44,760 nt of DNA from Eubacterium sp. (GCA_023663915.1 JAMPGN010000008.1:1-44760); one strand, 5' to 3'. Numbered from the stretch's first letter, positions 7,683-16,516 are shown. Notes: generated by a model not told the origin, from the letters alone. Made by a program: numbers and translations.

Positions 7683-8378
7683 ATGAATATTGCGATTTGC
7701 GATGATGAGGTAAGAGGGAGAGAAAGGATTCGGACCTTACTTGAGAAGGAATTTTCTCAGGCACAGACATGTGAATTTGATTCAGGGATGAAGTTGTTGG
7801 AAAAGGTAAAAGAAGGCTATCGCCCCGACATTGTACTTCTTGATATAGCGATGGAAGGGATGGACGGCATGGAGACGGCGCGGCGGCTCAAAGAGCTGTC
7901 GGACGCGATTCTTATTTTTGTGACAGGAGTGAAAGAACAGGTATTTGAAGCGTTTGATGTAGGTGCGTTTCATTATTTGATGAAACCGATCGATCAGGAT
8001 AAAATGACAGATGTTTTGAAACGTGCCATCCAGGAAGCGGAGAAAAAGAAATCCGCGCCGAGATCTCTGCTTGTCAAGGTAGATGGGAGCCATCGTAGGA
8101 TTCCGGTCGATGAGATTCTCTATGTGGAAAACAGCGGACGTAAAGTAATCCTGCATATGAAAACGGAATGCCTGGAATACTATGAGCGTATGAACCATTT
8201 GGAGGAAGTGCTCGGAGACGGCTTTTACCGATGCCATAGAGGATATCTGGTGGCGCTGTCTGCGGTTAGCGGGTATGACCATGAGAGCATTACCGTAGGG
8301 CAAGGCGACAAGATTTATCTGGCAAAACAGAAATACGGCGAATTTGTGAAACGGTACTGTGATTTTTTGAAGGAGTAG
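7683..8378 (+). CDS. LytTR-family response regulator
   Basis: A 231-residue DNA-binding response regulator. The receiver domain (residues 1-120) has acidic pocket DDE at 7-9, phospho-acceptor Asp54 in VLLDIAMEG and the Lys of the LMKPID motif. The C-terminal LytTR domain (about 130-231) shows VDEILYVENSGRKVILHM and FYRCHRGYLVALSAV, as in AgrR/LytR-type regulators. It is 4 nt upstream of the histidine kinase gene, its obvious partner. Such regulators usually act on nearby promoters; no clear LytTR repeat pair was found by eye. Confidence 0.93.
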   Translation: MNIAICDDEVRGRERIRTLLEKEFSQAQTCEFDSGMKLLEKVKEGYRPDIVLLDIAMEGMDGMETARRLKELSDAILIFVTGVKEQVFEAFDVGAFHYLMKPIDQDKMTDVLKRAIQEAEKKKSAPRSLLVKVDGSHRRIPVDEILYVENSGRKVILHMKTECLEYYERMNHLEEVLGDGFYRCHRGYLVALSAVSGYDHESITVGQGDKIYLAKQKYGEFVKRYCDFLKE

Positions 8379-8382
8379 GGAG

Positions 8383-9897
8383 ATGGCGGCAAACATACTC
8401 GATCTGGTGGAAGATTTCGTCAAGGCGGGACTCTTGTTGTTCCTGTGCAAAGATAACATTATATTAAAAGAAAAGTATCGTTCCGTTGGAAAGATACTTT
8501 TTTTCTTACAGGCGCTTGTGATCGGTTATTGGCTGTCCCATTCCGCATGGGTGGACAGGGTACTCTACGGGAGCGTGGAAGAAACAATAAATAACAGTAG
8601 TTATAGTGTTGCTAAGTTAGCGGTTGCAGTTTGTTGCAGCTTCTTTGCGATGGACATATTGTATAGGGGCAGGCGGCTTGCGAAACTTTATCTTCTTTTT
8701 GTTTTTTATACTATACAGGAAATGATGCGGTTTGCACTGTATAGCGGATGGTCGTTAGCCGTTTTGGGATATATGGATTATCTGACAGAGCGGGTGATTG
8801 CGGAAAAGATCGATTCGGCCTACTTTATGAGACAGACGGAGTATCTTCAGATCTATGGTTTTCTGCTTTTTGCGGTGGGATACCTGCTTCTTATGTATAT
8901 TGCCCTGCGGTGGTATCGAAGATATATGATCGGTACTGTGGAGGAGACAAGCAGACAGGGACTCTGGTTTCTGATGCTGACACCGATCATTGGCATGGCG
9001 TTCGATATTTCCTGGCGGGTCACTTTTTACAGCCAGAAAGGGGCGGAGATTGATTTTTTGTATGAAAAACACGGAAGCATGTATGTTGTCGTTCCTGTTA
9101 TAGCAATTCTGTGTGTTGCATGCACCATATTTAGCCGAAAAATTTACAGTGAGTTAGTTCGGATGGAAGAACAGAAAAACAGTCTTATGTTTTATAAACA
9201 ACAGTTGGCGGATATGACGGAACATGTCAGGGAGATGGAGCAGCTCTATGACGGGATACGCGGTATGCGCCACGATATCAATAATTATGTGGCGGATATG
9301 GAACAGCTTATGCAGACGGGCGCGGATAGGGGTCAGATGCCGGAGCATATCAGGCAGGAGGCGGAGAGATACCTGCAGAATATGCAGCGTGCGGCGTCAG
9401 AACTGTTCATGCAGTTTAGCACCGGGAATCCAGTAACAGATGTTATTTTAAATCGAAAAGGGCAGATCTGCGCACAGGAGCATATTGTGCTAGAAGGGGA
9501 TTTTCTTTTTCCAACACAGCTTGGCATTGAGGCGTTTGATCTTGGAATCTTGTTAAATAATGCGTTGGATAATGCGATAGAGGCATGTCGGAGAGTGACA
9601 GAAGGACGGCGGAGATTGATTCAGTTTCGCGGATATGTGAAGGGGCGGATGTTTTTTCTGGTCGTGGAAAATAGCTGCGATGAAAAGAGCGTGCGGGCGG
9701 AACACGGCAGGCTGCAGACGACAAAACCGGATCACGAGACGCACGGGCTGGGGATGAGTAATATGAGAAGCTGTGTGGAGAAATATTATGGGACCATGCA
9801 GTATGAGGTGCAGGAGTGCCGGTTTCTGTTGACTCTGATGATGCAGGGCAGGGAAGAAGCGAAATGTGGCGCAGGTGACGGTGCGGTTAAATATTGA
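8383..9897 (+). CDS. GHKL sensor histidine kinase (AgrC-like)
   Basis: A 504-residue membrane kinase. The N-terminal half has about six hydrophobic segments (residues 1-260) for signal sensing. A linker leads to the phospho-acceptor motif MRHDINNYVADMEQL with His297. The GHKL-type ATPase domain follows, with the N-box LGILLNNALDNAIEAC and the G-box HGLGMSNM. This layout fits the peptide-sensing AgrC/ComD group. No precursor peptide or AgrB-type protease gene is visible nearby, so the signal is unknown. Confidence 0.92.
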   Translation: MAANILDLVEDFVKAGLLLFLCKDNIILKEKYRSVGKILFFLQALVIGYWLSHSAWVDRVLYGSVEETINNSSYSVAKLAVAVCCSFFAMDILYRGRRLAKLYLLFVFYTIQEMMRFALYSGWSLAVLGYMDYLTERVIAEKIDSAYFMRQTEYLQIYGFLLFAVGYLLLMYIALRWYRRYMIGTVEETSRQGLWFLMLTPIIGMAFDISWRVTFYSQKGAEIDFLYEKHGSMYVVVPVIAILCVACTIFSRKIYSELVRMEEQKNSLMFYKQQLADMTEHVREMEQLYDGIRGMRHDINNYVADMEQLMQTGADRGQMPEHIRQEAERYLQNMQRAASELFMQFSTGNPVTDVILNRKGQICAQEHIVLEGDFLFPTQLGIEAFDLGILLNNALDNAIEACRRVTEGRRRLIQFRGYVKGRMFFLVVENSCDEKSVRAEHGRLQTTKPDHETHGLGMSNMRSCVEKYYGTMQYEVQECRFLLTLMMQGREEAKCGAGDGAVKY

Positions 9898-10020
9898 GGA
9901 GATTTCATAACCAAAACCAATTCTTTGATTACAACCCTCTTTATTCTGCTGGTCGGATAACGATATACTAAATGTAAGGCAAAGCGCTTGTCTCATGTTT
10001 GGACAGAAGGGAGAATACGG

Positions 10021-10728
10021 ATGAGAGTCACAAGAAATTATATGAGCGGTCTGCTAAATGGTAACAACAGCGTGTACGGGAACAATTCTCTGTTACAGCG
10101 TGCTTTGAGCCGAAGCAGCAAAAGCAGGAAGTCGAGCAGAAGTGCCCTGATAAGCAATACAAATAACAGCAGGAGCAGTATTCTTGCTGCCAACGCTGTA
10201 AAAAGTACTGCGGGAACGCAGAAATTGTATTATAATATGAAATATCATGCAGGACAGGTAATTGACTATGCAGACAAATTGACGAGTAAGGACAATACTT
10301 CTCTTTTCGCTAAGGCAAAGGAGAATGGTGACACCTCGGAAATCGTGTCCAATATCAAAGGATTTGTCAGCCAGTACAATAGCATGATGCAGAATCTTCA
10401 GGATTCTGGGAATCGGTCAGACAACACTTATATCACACAGCTTAACAGCATTTCCAGATTGAACAGTTCGGAATTGGCATCCTGCGGTGTGAGCAGAAAT
10501 TCTGATGGCACTCTTGCGGTAGATGATCAAAAGCTGGCAGCGACAGATATTAGTACTTTGGAGAAAGTATGGAACGGCAGCAGCAGTTTTCCGGCACGTG
10601 CGGCATTGTGGGCAGATTCCGTGGAAGCGTCTGCAGAGCGCAATATGAATGCGCAGGCAAGCAGCAGCTACAGCAATCTTTTTAGCAATTACGGCAACAG
10701 TGGGAATTATTTCAATTTCTTCCGTTAA
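10021..10728 (+). CDS. FliD C-terminal-like protein
   Basis: A 235-residue protein. ATG 10021 follows AAGGGAG by 6 nt; the frame is open from 9988 but without a ribosome site. Residues 1-60 are Ser/Asn/Arg rich. Residues about 70-175 resemble the C-terminal domain of the flagellar cap protein FliD: VSNIKGFVSQYNSMMQNL near 110-127, then LNSSELASCGVSRNSDGTLAVD near 150-171, matching the FliD pattern of a YN-containing helix and a GI...DGTL turn. The FliD N-terminal domain is missing and no flagellar gene is nearby. It lacks a signal peptide. Possibly a secreted or structural protein of this cluster; function unproven. Confidence 0.7.
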   Translation: MRVTRNYMSGLLNGNNSVYGNNSLLQRALSRSSKSRKSSRSALISNTNNSRSSILAANAVKSTAGTQKLYYNMKYHAGQVIDYADKLTSKDNTSLFAKAKENGDTSEIVSNIKGFVSQYNSMMQNLQDSGNRSDNTYITQLNSISRLNSSELASCGVSRNSDGTLAVDDQKLAATDISTLEKVWNGSSSFPARAALWADSVEASAERNMNAQASSSYSNLFSNYGNSGNYFNFFR

Positions 10729-10829
10729 AGGAGCATGTTCAGGTGTATTGCGATCTATATACCAGCAAACAAAACAGCCGGAACTGCAATTAAGCTGTGT
10801 AAAATCTTCTAAGAATGGGATGGTAGCTT

Positions 10830-11495
10830 ATGAATCGCTTGAACTGGATACAACAGGAACAGAAAGTGGCGGATTACCATGTGATTACATGGCGGACCTC
10901 GCATTTCCACCATCCGAGAAACAGGACGGATATCATAGGCTCATTTCACAGCAAGTTGGAAGGCGGGGCGGCGGCAGGAGCAGGAGCGGCACAGCAGGCG
11001 GAAGGAATCGGGTTAGGACTTGAGGAGCCTTTTCGCAGAACAGAGTGGAAGAGCGGCGGACTTGGAACGGACGGCATGATGCGGGAAGGTGTAAAGAATG
11101 CCGCAAACAATGAGTTACTGTCGGTGTCCGGCAAAACGCAGGGTAAGCGGACAGACGCGCCGGAATCTATGTCAGCAGTGATTCAGGCAATCGTGCCGGA
11201 AGAACTCTATAGCGTGGTAAACAGCGTAGGGCAGTCCGTGCACAGGGTACGCAGCCGGATAAAACAGAGTGTGACGAGGCTGCGGGATACTTTTCTGAGA
11301 CAACAGACAAAACAGCAGCGGGCAGCAGGTGCGTCGGTACATAAGGCTGAATCCCGCAGGCAGCCGGAAGGCAGACAGAAAGGAACACGCCGGGTTGACA
11401 AAGAAGAAATGTTGTCCATGCAGACGGAAAACAGTTATCTGTTGGATTCGTATGACAGAAATGGGCAGTACAGCAGGTTGGGAAGTAGATCATAG
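10830..11495 (+). CDS. Basic protein of unknown function, LytTR cluster
   Basis: A 221-residue, Arg/Gln/Gly-rich protein with no recognised domain, signal peptide or membrane helix. Residues 95-150 may form an amphipathic helix (VIQAIVPEELYSVVNSVGQS), followed by a very basic stretch and an acidic or aromatic end KEEMLSMQTENSYLLDSYDR. The start is weak (GGGATGG 9 nt upstream of the ATG). It is followed by a clear terminator at 11518, which supports it as the last gene of the transcript. The overlapping frame at 10649-11023 is less likely. Confidence 0.6.
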   Translation: MNRLNWIQQEQKVADYHVITWRTSHFHHPRNRTDIIGSFHSKLEGGAAAGAGAAQQAEGIGLGLEEPFRRTEWKSGGLGTDGMMREGVKNAANNELLSVSGKTQGKRTDAPESMSAVIQAIVPEELYSVVNSVGQSVHRVRSRIKQSVTRLRDTFLRQQTKQQRAAGASVHKAESRRQPEGRQKGTRRVDKEEMLSMQTENSYLLDSYDRNGQYSRLGSRS

Positions 11496-11517
11496 CATAT
11501 AGAGTATCAGAAAGACG

Positions 11518-11565
11518 AAAAGAGTTTGCCGGGGTGCACAGCGTTCTGTAGGCAGACTCTTTTTA
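11518..11565 (+). terminator. Terminator of the LytTR cluster
   Basis: AAAAGAGTTTGCC (11518-11530) pairs with GGCAGACTCTTTT (11551-11563) with one G-T pair, and a T-tract follows. A repeat copy starts 4 nt later. Confidence 0.8.
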
Positions 11566-11568
11566 TAG

Positions 11569-11612
11569 TATAGGAAATTCCTACGCAAACAAGCGAAGCG
11601 ATTTTCTTGTGT
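11569..11612 (+). repeat. Terminator-following repeat, degenerate copy D
   Basis: The head TATAGGAAATTCC (11569-11581) is identical to copy A, followed by GCAAACAAGCGAAGCGA and TTTTCTTGTGTG, a decayed form of the core hairpin. It sits directly behind the terminator ending at 11565. Confidence 0.6.
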
Positions 11613-11692
11613 GAAAGGAATCAGATGGGTTTTGATAATGTATACAAAAAAATAAAATATTTTATAAAAACATAAATAAAAATGAAAAGTGA

Positions 11693-11721
11693 TTGAACAA
11701 ATGTGCCGCTTCTGATATAGT
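11693..11721 (+). promoter_or_regulatory. Sigma-A promoter of the GH43 gene
   Basis: TTGAAC at 11693-11698 and TATAGT at 11716-11721 are separated by 17 bp. The expected transcript start near 11728 leaves an 80-nt leader before the GH43 ATG. Confidence 0.7.
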
Positions 11722-11811
11722 AAAAATATAATTGTGTGATCGTGACGGCAGGTGGCAGTCTGCGGTCGTCAGCACATAAAAGATCGTGAATGGATAGAAG
11801 GAGAGGGTGGC

Positions 11812-13446
11812 ATGAGAAAAAGGAAAATATTGCTCGCATGTGTGCTTAGTACGGCGGTAGCTGTCGGGGCGGCGGCATGCGGAAATACGGCACAGGATGG
11901 CAGTGCGCCACAAACCGGTGCAGAGACGGAAACACAGACAGAGACAGAAGCGACAGCAGAGACAGACAGCGCGGAAGAGGCACCGGCAGATTTGGATTTT
12001 ACCGTAAATTATGACGGGATAGCGACAGCTAAGATTCCGGCGGGAGTCAGCGTCCATGACCCGTCCATCGTCAAGGTTGACGGCAAGTACTACATATTCG
12101 GTTCCCATATGTCAACAGCGGTATCCGAGGATTTGAGGAACTGGACATCGATCGGGGACGGCTATAAGGTAAAAGACCAGATCTATTATGAACTGATGGC
12201 AAACAAAGACGCTTTCGCCTATGCGGGAAGCAAGAACAGCGTAATTCCTACCGACGACAGAGGGTGGCATGTATGGGCGCCGGATGTGATTTATAATGAG
12301 GAAGACGGGTTGTACTATCTGTATTTCTGTACCACATCGACATGGAATGCGTCTAACCTCTGCTATGCGACGAGTGAAAGCATCGAGGGTCCCTACGAGT
12401 GGAAAGGTGCGTTGATCTATTCCGGTTTCACGGCGGAGACGCTTGGAGATACGGATGTGACGGAATATGTGGATGAGGAAGAGGCGAAAGACAAGTACAT
12501 CAAGAAGAGCAACGAGTATAATTTCAATAAATATCCGAATGCCATCGACCCCACGGTGCTGTATGACGAGGATGGTAGATTGTGGATGGTATATGGTTCC
12601 TGGTCCGGCGGCATGTATCTGTTAGAGCTTGACAAGCAGACCGGAGAGGTAATTCATCCGGAGGCAGACGAGGAAAATCGTGTCGATGCATATTTCGGCA
12701 AGAGGCTGCTCGGCGGAAACCATAGTTCTATTGAAGGACCGTATATCTTATACGATGAGCAGAGCGGATACTATTATCTGTTTGTATCCTATGGCGGACT
12801 GGCACGTGAGGGCGGTTATCAGATCAGAGTTTTCCGTTCCGAGACCATAGACGGTGAATATGTAGATATGAACGGAGAATACCCGTTAGATACGACCAAT
12901 CCGGAGCATTATCCTTACGGATTGAAACTGTCCGGCAACTATTTTCTGCCGAGCCTTGAGATGGCGTATATGGCGACGGGTCATAATTCCGCATTTGTGG
13001 ACGATGACGGCAAGAAATATATTGTAAACCATACCCGTTTTGATAACAAGACCGAGGAGCATGAACCCCGTGTACACCAGTTCATTGTTAATGAAGAAGG
13101 ATGGCCGTGTATGCTGCCTTACGCTACGGACGGTGAGACGGTGAGCGAGAGCGGATATGAGATGGCTGATCTGGCGGGAAGATATTATGTGATCAATCAG
13201 GGGACGGCAATCGATGCCACGATTGCACAGCCATTTATCCTGTATCTGGACGAGAACGGCAAGGTATACGGTGACGGTGTGGAAGGAAGCTGGGAGGCAA
13301 AAGACGGCACCTGCTACATGAACATTACCTACGGTGATACCAGTTACAGCGGCGTGTTCTGCCAGATGAACGACGAGGCAGGCACACAGGTCATGACATT
13401 CAGCGCAGTCGGCGCAAATGAGAGTGTCTGGGGTGTGAAGTACTAA
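11812..13446 (+). CDS. GH43 arabinanase-like lipoprotein
   Basis: A 544-residue lipoprotein predicted to cleave alpha-1,5-arabinan outside the cell. ATG 11812 follows AGAAGGAGAGGG; the upstream extension lacks a site. The signal peptide ends VGAAAC, then an acidic Thr/Glu linker to about residue 65. The five-bladed GH43 domain shows the expected acidic triad: Asp83 in VHDPSIV (base), Asp246 in NAIDPTV (pKa tuner) and Glu308 in SSIEGPY (acid). A C-terminal beta domain (GSWEAKDGTCYMNITYGDTS) matches that of two-domain endo-arabinanases. The convergent regulator at 13597 may control it. Substrate is inferred from family. Confidence 0.88.
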   Translation: MRKRKILLACVLSTAVAVGAAACGNTAQDGSAPQTGAETETQTETEATAETDSAEEAPADLDFTVNYDGIATAKIPAGVSVHDPSIVKVDGKYYIFGSHMSTAVSEDLRNWTSIGDGYKVKDQIYYELMANKDAFAYAGSKNSVIPTDDRGWHVWAPDVIYNEEDGLYYLYFCTTSTWNASNLCYATSESIEGPYEWKGALIYSGFTAETLGDTDVTEYVDEEEAKDKYIKKSNEYNFNKYPNAIDPTVLYDEDGRLWMVYGSWSGGMYLLELDKQTGEVIHPEADEENRVDAYFGKRLLGGNHSSIEGPYILYDEQSGYYYLFVSYGGLAREGGYQIRVFRSETIDGEYVDMNGEYPLDTTNPEHYPYGLKLSGNYFLPSLEMAYMATGHNSAFVDDDGKKYIVNHTRFDNKTEEHEPRVHQFIVNEEGWPCMLPYATDGETVSESGYEMADLAGRYYVINQGTAIDATIAQPFILYLDENGKVYGDGVEGSWEAKDGTCYMNITYGDTSYSGVFCQMNDEAGTQVMTFSAVGANESVWGVKY

Positions 13447-13480
13447 GAAAAGCTGAACAATCAGATAGATATACAAATTA

Positions 13481-13512
13481 AGGCTCTGTGGGGATTCCGC
13501 AGAGCCTAGTTT
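13481..13512 (+). terminator. Terminator of the GH43 gene
   Basis: AGGCTCTG at 13481-13488 pairs with CAGAGCCT at 13500-13507, extended by further pairs in the loop, followed by a short T-rich stretch. The T-tract is weak, but the repeat at 13517-13597 ends in a second, stronger terminator. Confidence 0.65.
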
Positions 13513-13516
13513 GTGT

Positions 13517-13597
13517 AATAGGGAAATTCCTTGGCAAAGTTCGAGTTTGCGCAGCGTAAGCAAGCAAATCTCGCAATCGAGCGTCAGCTCGATTTTT
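13517..13597 (+). repeat. Terminator-following repeat, copy E
   Basis: The head AATAGGGAAATTCC (13517-13530) leads to TTCGAGTTTGCGCAGCG and the hairpin ATCGAGC / GCTCGAT (13577-13592) with six T residues. The T-tract touches the stop codon of the convergent regulator, so this copy works as the intergenic terminator between two convergent genes. Confidence 0.65.
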
Positions 13598-14517
13598 TAC
13601 TCTTCCATAGGTGCATAATGTATGCTGACTTTGATATCCTGTCCGTAGTTTCCGAATGTCTTACCAAAAATAGTGAGTCCGCCAATATGTTCGGCATTGT
13701 CGTCCACCGCCATACGGAAACGTATGCTGCTGCGATAATCGAGATGAAAAGTGTCGATCGTCACATCTGAAATTTTCAGACCATCAATATAAGTCCCTTT
13801 TTTGTTGATAACTAACAGTTTCAACTGACCATACTGATTCCAGTTGGGGAACCACCAATCGGGGTTGAACAGTCCGCGTGAATCACCGAAATCACCGGGG
13901 GAGAGCCAGCTTCCTACACATATGTCATTCAGATAAAAAGTGATGTCGGAGGGCCACACGTTATTGACTCCTGGAGCCTCGGAACACAGTTCCACGGAGA
14001 ATGTAAGCTGTGTGATCTTCTGAAAGCTGGGAATAAAATTGGGGATATTATACTCCACAAATCCTTTGGTAAACCATAGGATATCGGCAGTATAGCGATC
14101 CGGATGGTCAAAATACCTAGCATCATCCACCTCACCGATCAAAGCCTTATCGGATGCGAGTCCGCAGGTAGGACAGACCCGATAGTTAGAGTAATGCCCT
14201 ACTTTAAGGTCCGTGCTGTATACATTTTGAAAATCTACCTGCTTTTCCAAGTCAATCAAAATCTTATCCAGATGCACCGAACAGATTTTCTGATTGCCAT
14301 GCCCGGCAGATTCGCTCGAAGTGGTGATCAGACCACAGCTTTCCAATTTTTTAATATGACTGGTCAGCGCACCGTTTGTAATCTTTAAATGAGAGGCGAG
14401 CTCATTCATGCTCATATTGTTGTTTTCCAACAGAATATTGAGAATTTCAATTCGGACATCAGAACCCAGCGCTTTGAAAATATCCAGTCCTTCTTTTAGC
14501 GATGTAATATGTAACAA
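13597..14517 (-). CDS. ArsR-like HTH regulator with large C-terminal domain
   Basis: A 306-residue regulator. The winged-helix domain is near residues 5-85: FKALGSDVRIEILNILLENN, then NELASHLKITNGALTSHIKKL as the recognition helix region. Next is a CPTCG element (possible metal site), then a C-terminal region of about 180 residues rich in beta strands and Trp, e.g. PDWWFPNWNQYGQLKLLV, which could bind a ligand. No ATG is available; TTG at 14517 lies 7 nt behind GGGGG and is preferred over TTG 14541. It faces the GH43 gene, so control of sugar use is a guess from position. Usual ArsR proteins are only about 100 residues. Confidence 0.8.
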   Translation of the reverse strand: MLHITSLKEGLDIFKALGSDVRIEILNILLENNNMSMNELASHLKITNGALTSHIKKLESCGLITTSSESAGHGNQKICSVHLDKILIDLEKQVDFQNVYSTDLKVGHYSNYRVCPTCGLASDKALIGEVDDARYFDHPDRYTADILWFTKGFVEYNIPNFIPSFQKITQLTFSVELCSEAPGVNNVWPSDITFYLNDICVGSWLSPGDFGDSRGLFNPDWWFPNWNQYGQLKLLVINKKGTYIDGLKISDVTIDTFHLDYRSSIRFRMAVDDNAEHIGGLTIFGKTFGNYGQDIKVSIHYAPMEE

Positions 14518-14593
14518 TATAGTACCCCCGTTATGATGCAATAAAATGAGTATAGCTCACAAACGAGCGTCAGCTCAATTTTCATATAATAAA

Positions 14594-14622
14594 ATTATAG
14601 TAAATAATTCTCATTTCGTCAA
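14594..14622 (-). promoter_or_regulatory. Sigma-A promoter of the ArsR-like gene
   Basis: Read on the minus strand, TTGACG (14617-14622) and TATAAT (14594-14599) are exactly 17 bp apart. The leader of about 70 nt includes a partial repeat hairpin GAGCTGACGCTC. Confidence 0.75.
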
Positions 14623-14801
14623 TTATATCTAAAAGAATTTATATATAATCAAAATAATTTTGTTATAACGTTTAATTTTGAGCATATTAATAGAAAAAAG
14701 TCGCGTGTTTATCGATAAATAAATTATTTTAGGAAAATATAAAACAATCATATCATGAACAGAGCATAGCGATATATTTTATAGTGTGTGGATTGCACAA
14801 A

Positions 14802-14834
14802 AAAGACTCTTTGGAACGTTCTCAAAGAGTCTTT
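14802..14834 (-). terminator. Terminator of the symporter gene
   Basis: Perfect 12-bp arms, AAAGACTCTTTG at 14802-14813 and CAAAGAGTCTTT at 14823-14834, with a 9-nt loop. On the minus strand the hairpin is followed by a T-run. Confidence 0.85.
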
Positions 14835-14902
14835 GTATGAAATCATGTTATCTTGTAAATTTTTGATAAATCCCTGTATGAATGCAGTTTACTTTCAGTT
14901 GA

Positions 14903-16432
14903 TTAGTCCTTCTCATTCACTTCGTCAAAAACTTTCACAAGCTTGTTCGCGGGAGCGGCAGTCAGAAGTGATACGATGACGTTGACGATAAGCGCAATAA
15001 TGAAAGCGGGTAACAGCTCATAGATAGCAAACACGCCACCCAAATTCGCGACACCGTATTTCCAGATAAAGACCATTGCTCCGCCGGTGATCATGCCTGC
15101 AAGCGCGCCTTGCTTATTAGAACGCTTCCAGAACAATGCCAATAGTACGACTGGTCCGAATGCCGCGCCGAAGCCAGCCCAAGCAAAGGATACGATCCCG
15201 AAGATCGAACTGTCGGGGTTCTGTGCAATGAAGACGGCAATCAGAGATATGACAATAACCGTGATTCTTGCAATGCGCAGGGAAGTTTTGGTATCCAGTT
15301 TCTTTTTGCCGAAATCCTGCACCAGATTCTGGGAGATGCTGGAAGCGGCGGCGAGAAGCTGCGAGTCCGCAGTGGACATAGTGGCGGCAAGGATACCCGC
15401 AAGGATAACACCTGCAATCAATGCTGGAATGATACCGTGGGTACTTAAAACAGAGGCAATCTGAACGATGACCGTCTCCGAATTGCTTCCTTCCAGCATG
15501 GGAATAATGCCTGCCTTGGACATGCTGTAACCGATCACACCGATAAAAACAGCGACTCCCATAGAGATGACAACCCAGACGGTAGCAATTCTTCTGGAGA
15601 ACTTCAGTTTATTTTCATCTTCAATCGCCATAAACCTTAGAAGGATATGTGGCATGCCGAAATATCCCAGGCCCCAAGCCAATGTGGAAGCGATCGTGAG
15701 CGCCGTGTATGGCTTCGCGGACGCGGTATCCGCAACATAGGTCTGGAACATGTTAAGATATCCGGGAAGTTCCTGTGCATTTGCAATGACTGTGCCGAAA
15801 CCGCCGGTAGCGATTGCGCCGAAAGCGACAACGATAACAAGTGCTATTGTCATTGTGATACTTTGAATCAAGTCGGTCGTGCTCACAGCAAGAAAACCGC
15901 CCAGCGTACAGTAGAGAACGATCACTGCAGCGCTAAGGAGCATGGCGAGCATATAGTTCATACCGAACAAAGTGCTGAATAACTTGCCGCATGCGGCAAA
16001 GCCCGAAGCGGTGTAGGGCACGAAGAATATTACGATAACGATGGCGGCGATGCAGGTTAAGATATGTTTGTCGTCACCGTATCTTTTGGCAAAAAAATCG
16101 GGGATCGTGATCGCTCCGATCTTACTTGAGTAGCGTCTGATACGTTTAGACACGAGCAGCCAGTTAAAATATGTACCGAGTGCCAGTCCGATCGCAGTCC
16201 AGCCTACATCTGCGATACCTGAGATATAGGCGAGTCCGGGCAGTCCCATCAGCAGGTAGCTGCTCATGTCGGATGCCTCCGCACTCATGGCGGTAACAAG
16301 GGGACCAAGTTTTCGTCCGCCGAGATAAAACTCATCCGTCCGTGTGTTTTTCTTGGAAAAAGAAACGCCAATATAGATCATTCCACACAGATAGATGACG
16401 ATTGCAATAATAATGCAGATTTGCGATGTCAT
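14903..16432 (-). CDS. putP: PutP-type sodium/solute symporter
   Basis: A 509-residue membrane transporter of the sodium:solute symporter family, closest in pattern to the sodium/proline carrier PutP. Signatures: TDEFYLGGRKLGPLVTAMS near the N-terminus, AEASDMSSYLLMGLPGLAY, and the late motif ILAGILAATMSTADSQLLAA with the sodium-site Ser/Thr residues. About 13 hydrophobic segments are present. GAGGAG lies 6 nt before the ATG at 16432, so this start replaces the one at 16447, whose codons form the ribosome site. Monocistronic, with its own promoter and terminator. Proline is likely but not proven. Confidence 0.88.
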   Translation of the reverse strand: MTSQICIIIAIVIYLCGMIYIGVSFSKKNTRTDEFYLGGRKLGPLVTAMSAEASDMSSYLLMGLPGLAYISGIADVGWTAIGLALGTYFNWLLVSKRIRRYSSKIGAITIPDFFAKRYGDDKHILTCIAAIVIVIFFVPYTASGFAACGKLFSTLFGMNYMLAMLLSAAVIVLYCTLGGFLAVSTTDLIQSITMTIALVIVVAFGAIATGGFGTVIANAQELPGYLNMFQTYVADTASAKPYTALTIASTLAWGLGYFGMPHILLRFMAIEDENKLKFSRRIATVWVVISMGVAVFIGVIGYSMSKAGIIPMLEGSNSETVIVQIASVLSTHGIIPALIAGVILAGILAATMSTADSQLLAAASSISQNLVQDFGKKKLDTKTSLRIARITVIVISLIAVFIAQNPDSSIFGIVSFAWAGFGAAFGPVVLLALFWKRSNKQGALAGMITGGAMVFIWKYGVANLGGVFAIYELLPAFIIALIVNVIVSLLTAAPANKLVKVFDEVNEKD

Positions 16433-16474
16433 AATTTTTCTCCTCATTTCTTTTTCATTCTGTGCAACATTTGT

Positions 16475-16503
16475 ATTATATATGGTTTTGCTGTACTATG
16501 CAA
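16475..16503 (-). promoter_or_regulatory. Sigma-A promoter of putP
   Basis: On the minus strand TTGCAT (16498-16503) and TATAAT (16475-16480) are separated by 17 bp. It is back to back with the plus-strand promoter at 16517. Confidence 0.7.
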
Positions 16504-16516
16504 GAAAAACAGTTCA

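Larger units (their letters stand above)
11496..11811. other. Gap between LytTR cluster and GH43 gene
   Basis: The 316-bp gap holds a terminator (11518-11565), a degenerate copy of the terminator-following repeat (11569-11612), an AT-rich run and a sigma-A promoter (11693-11721). No gene is seen. Confidence 0.6.
14518..14902. other. AT-rich gap with regulator promoter and symporter terminator
   Basis: The gap contains a partial copy of the repeat core (14557-14580, in the leader of the regulator), the minus-strand promoter at 14594-14622, an AT-rich run without visible genes, and the terminator at 14802-14834. Nothing else is seen. Confidence 0.55.

Noticed and set aside
7202..7770. Minus-strand frames inside the coiled-coil gene
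   Set aside because: Shadow of Glu/Lys-rich codons; the plus frame has a strong ribosome site and fits the operon.
10649..11023. Open frame of 124 codons overlapping the end of the FliD-like gene
   Set aside because: Begins inside the FliD-like gene and competes with the longer frame that ends just before the terminator.
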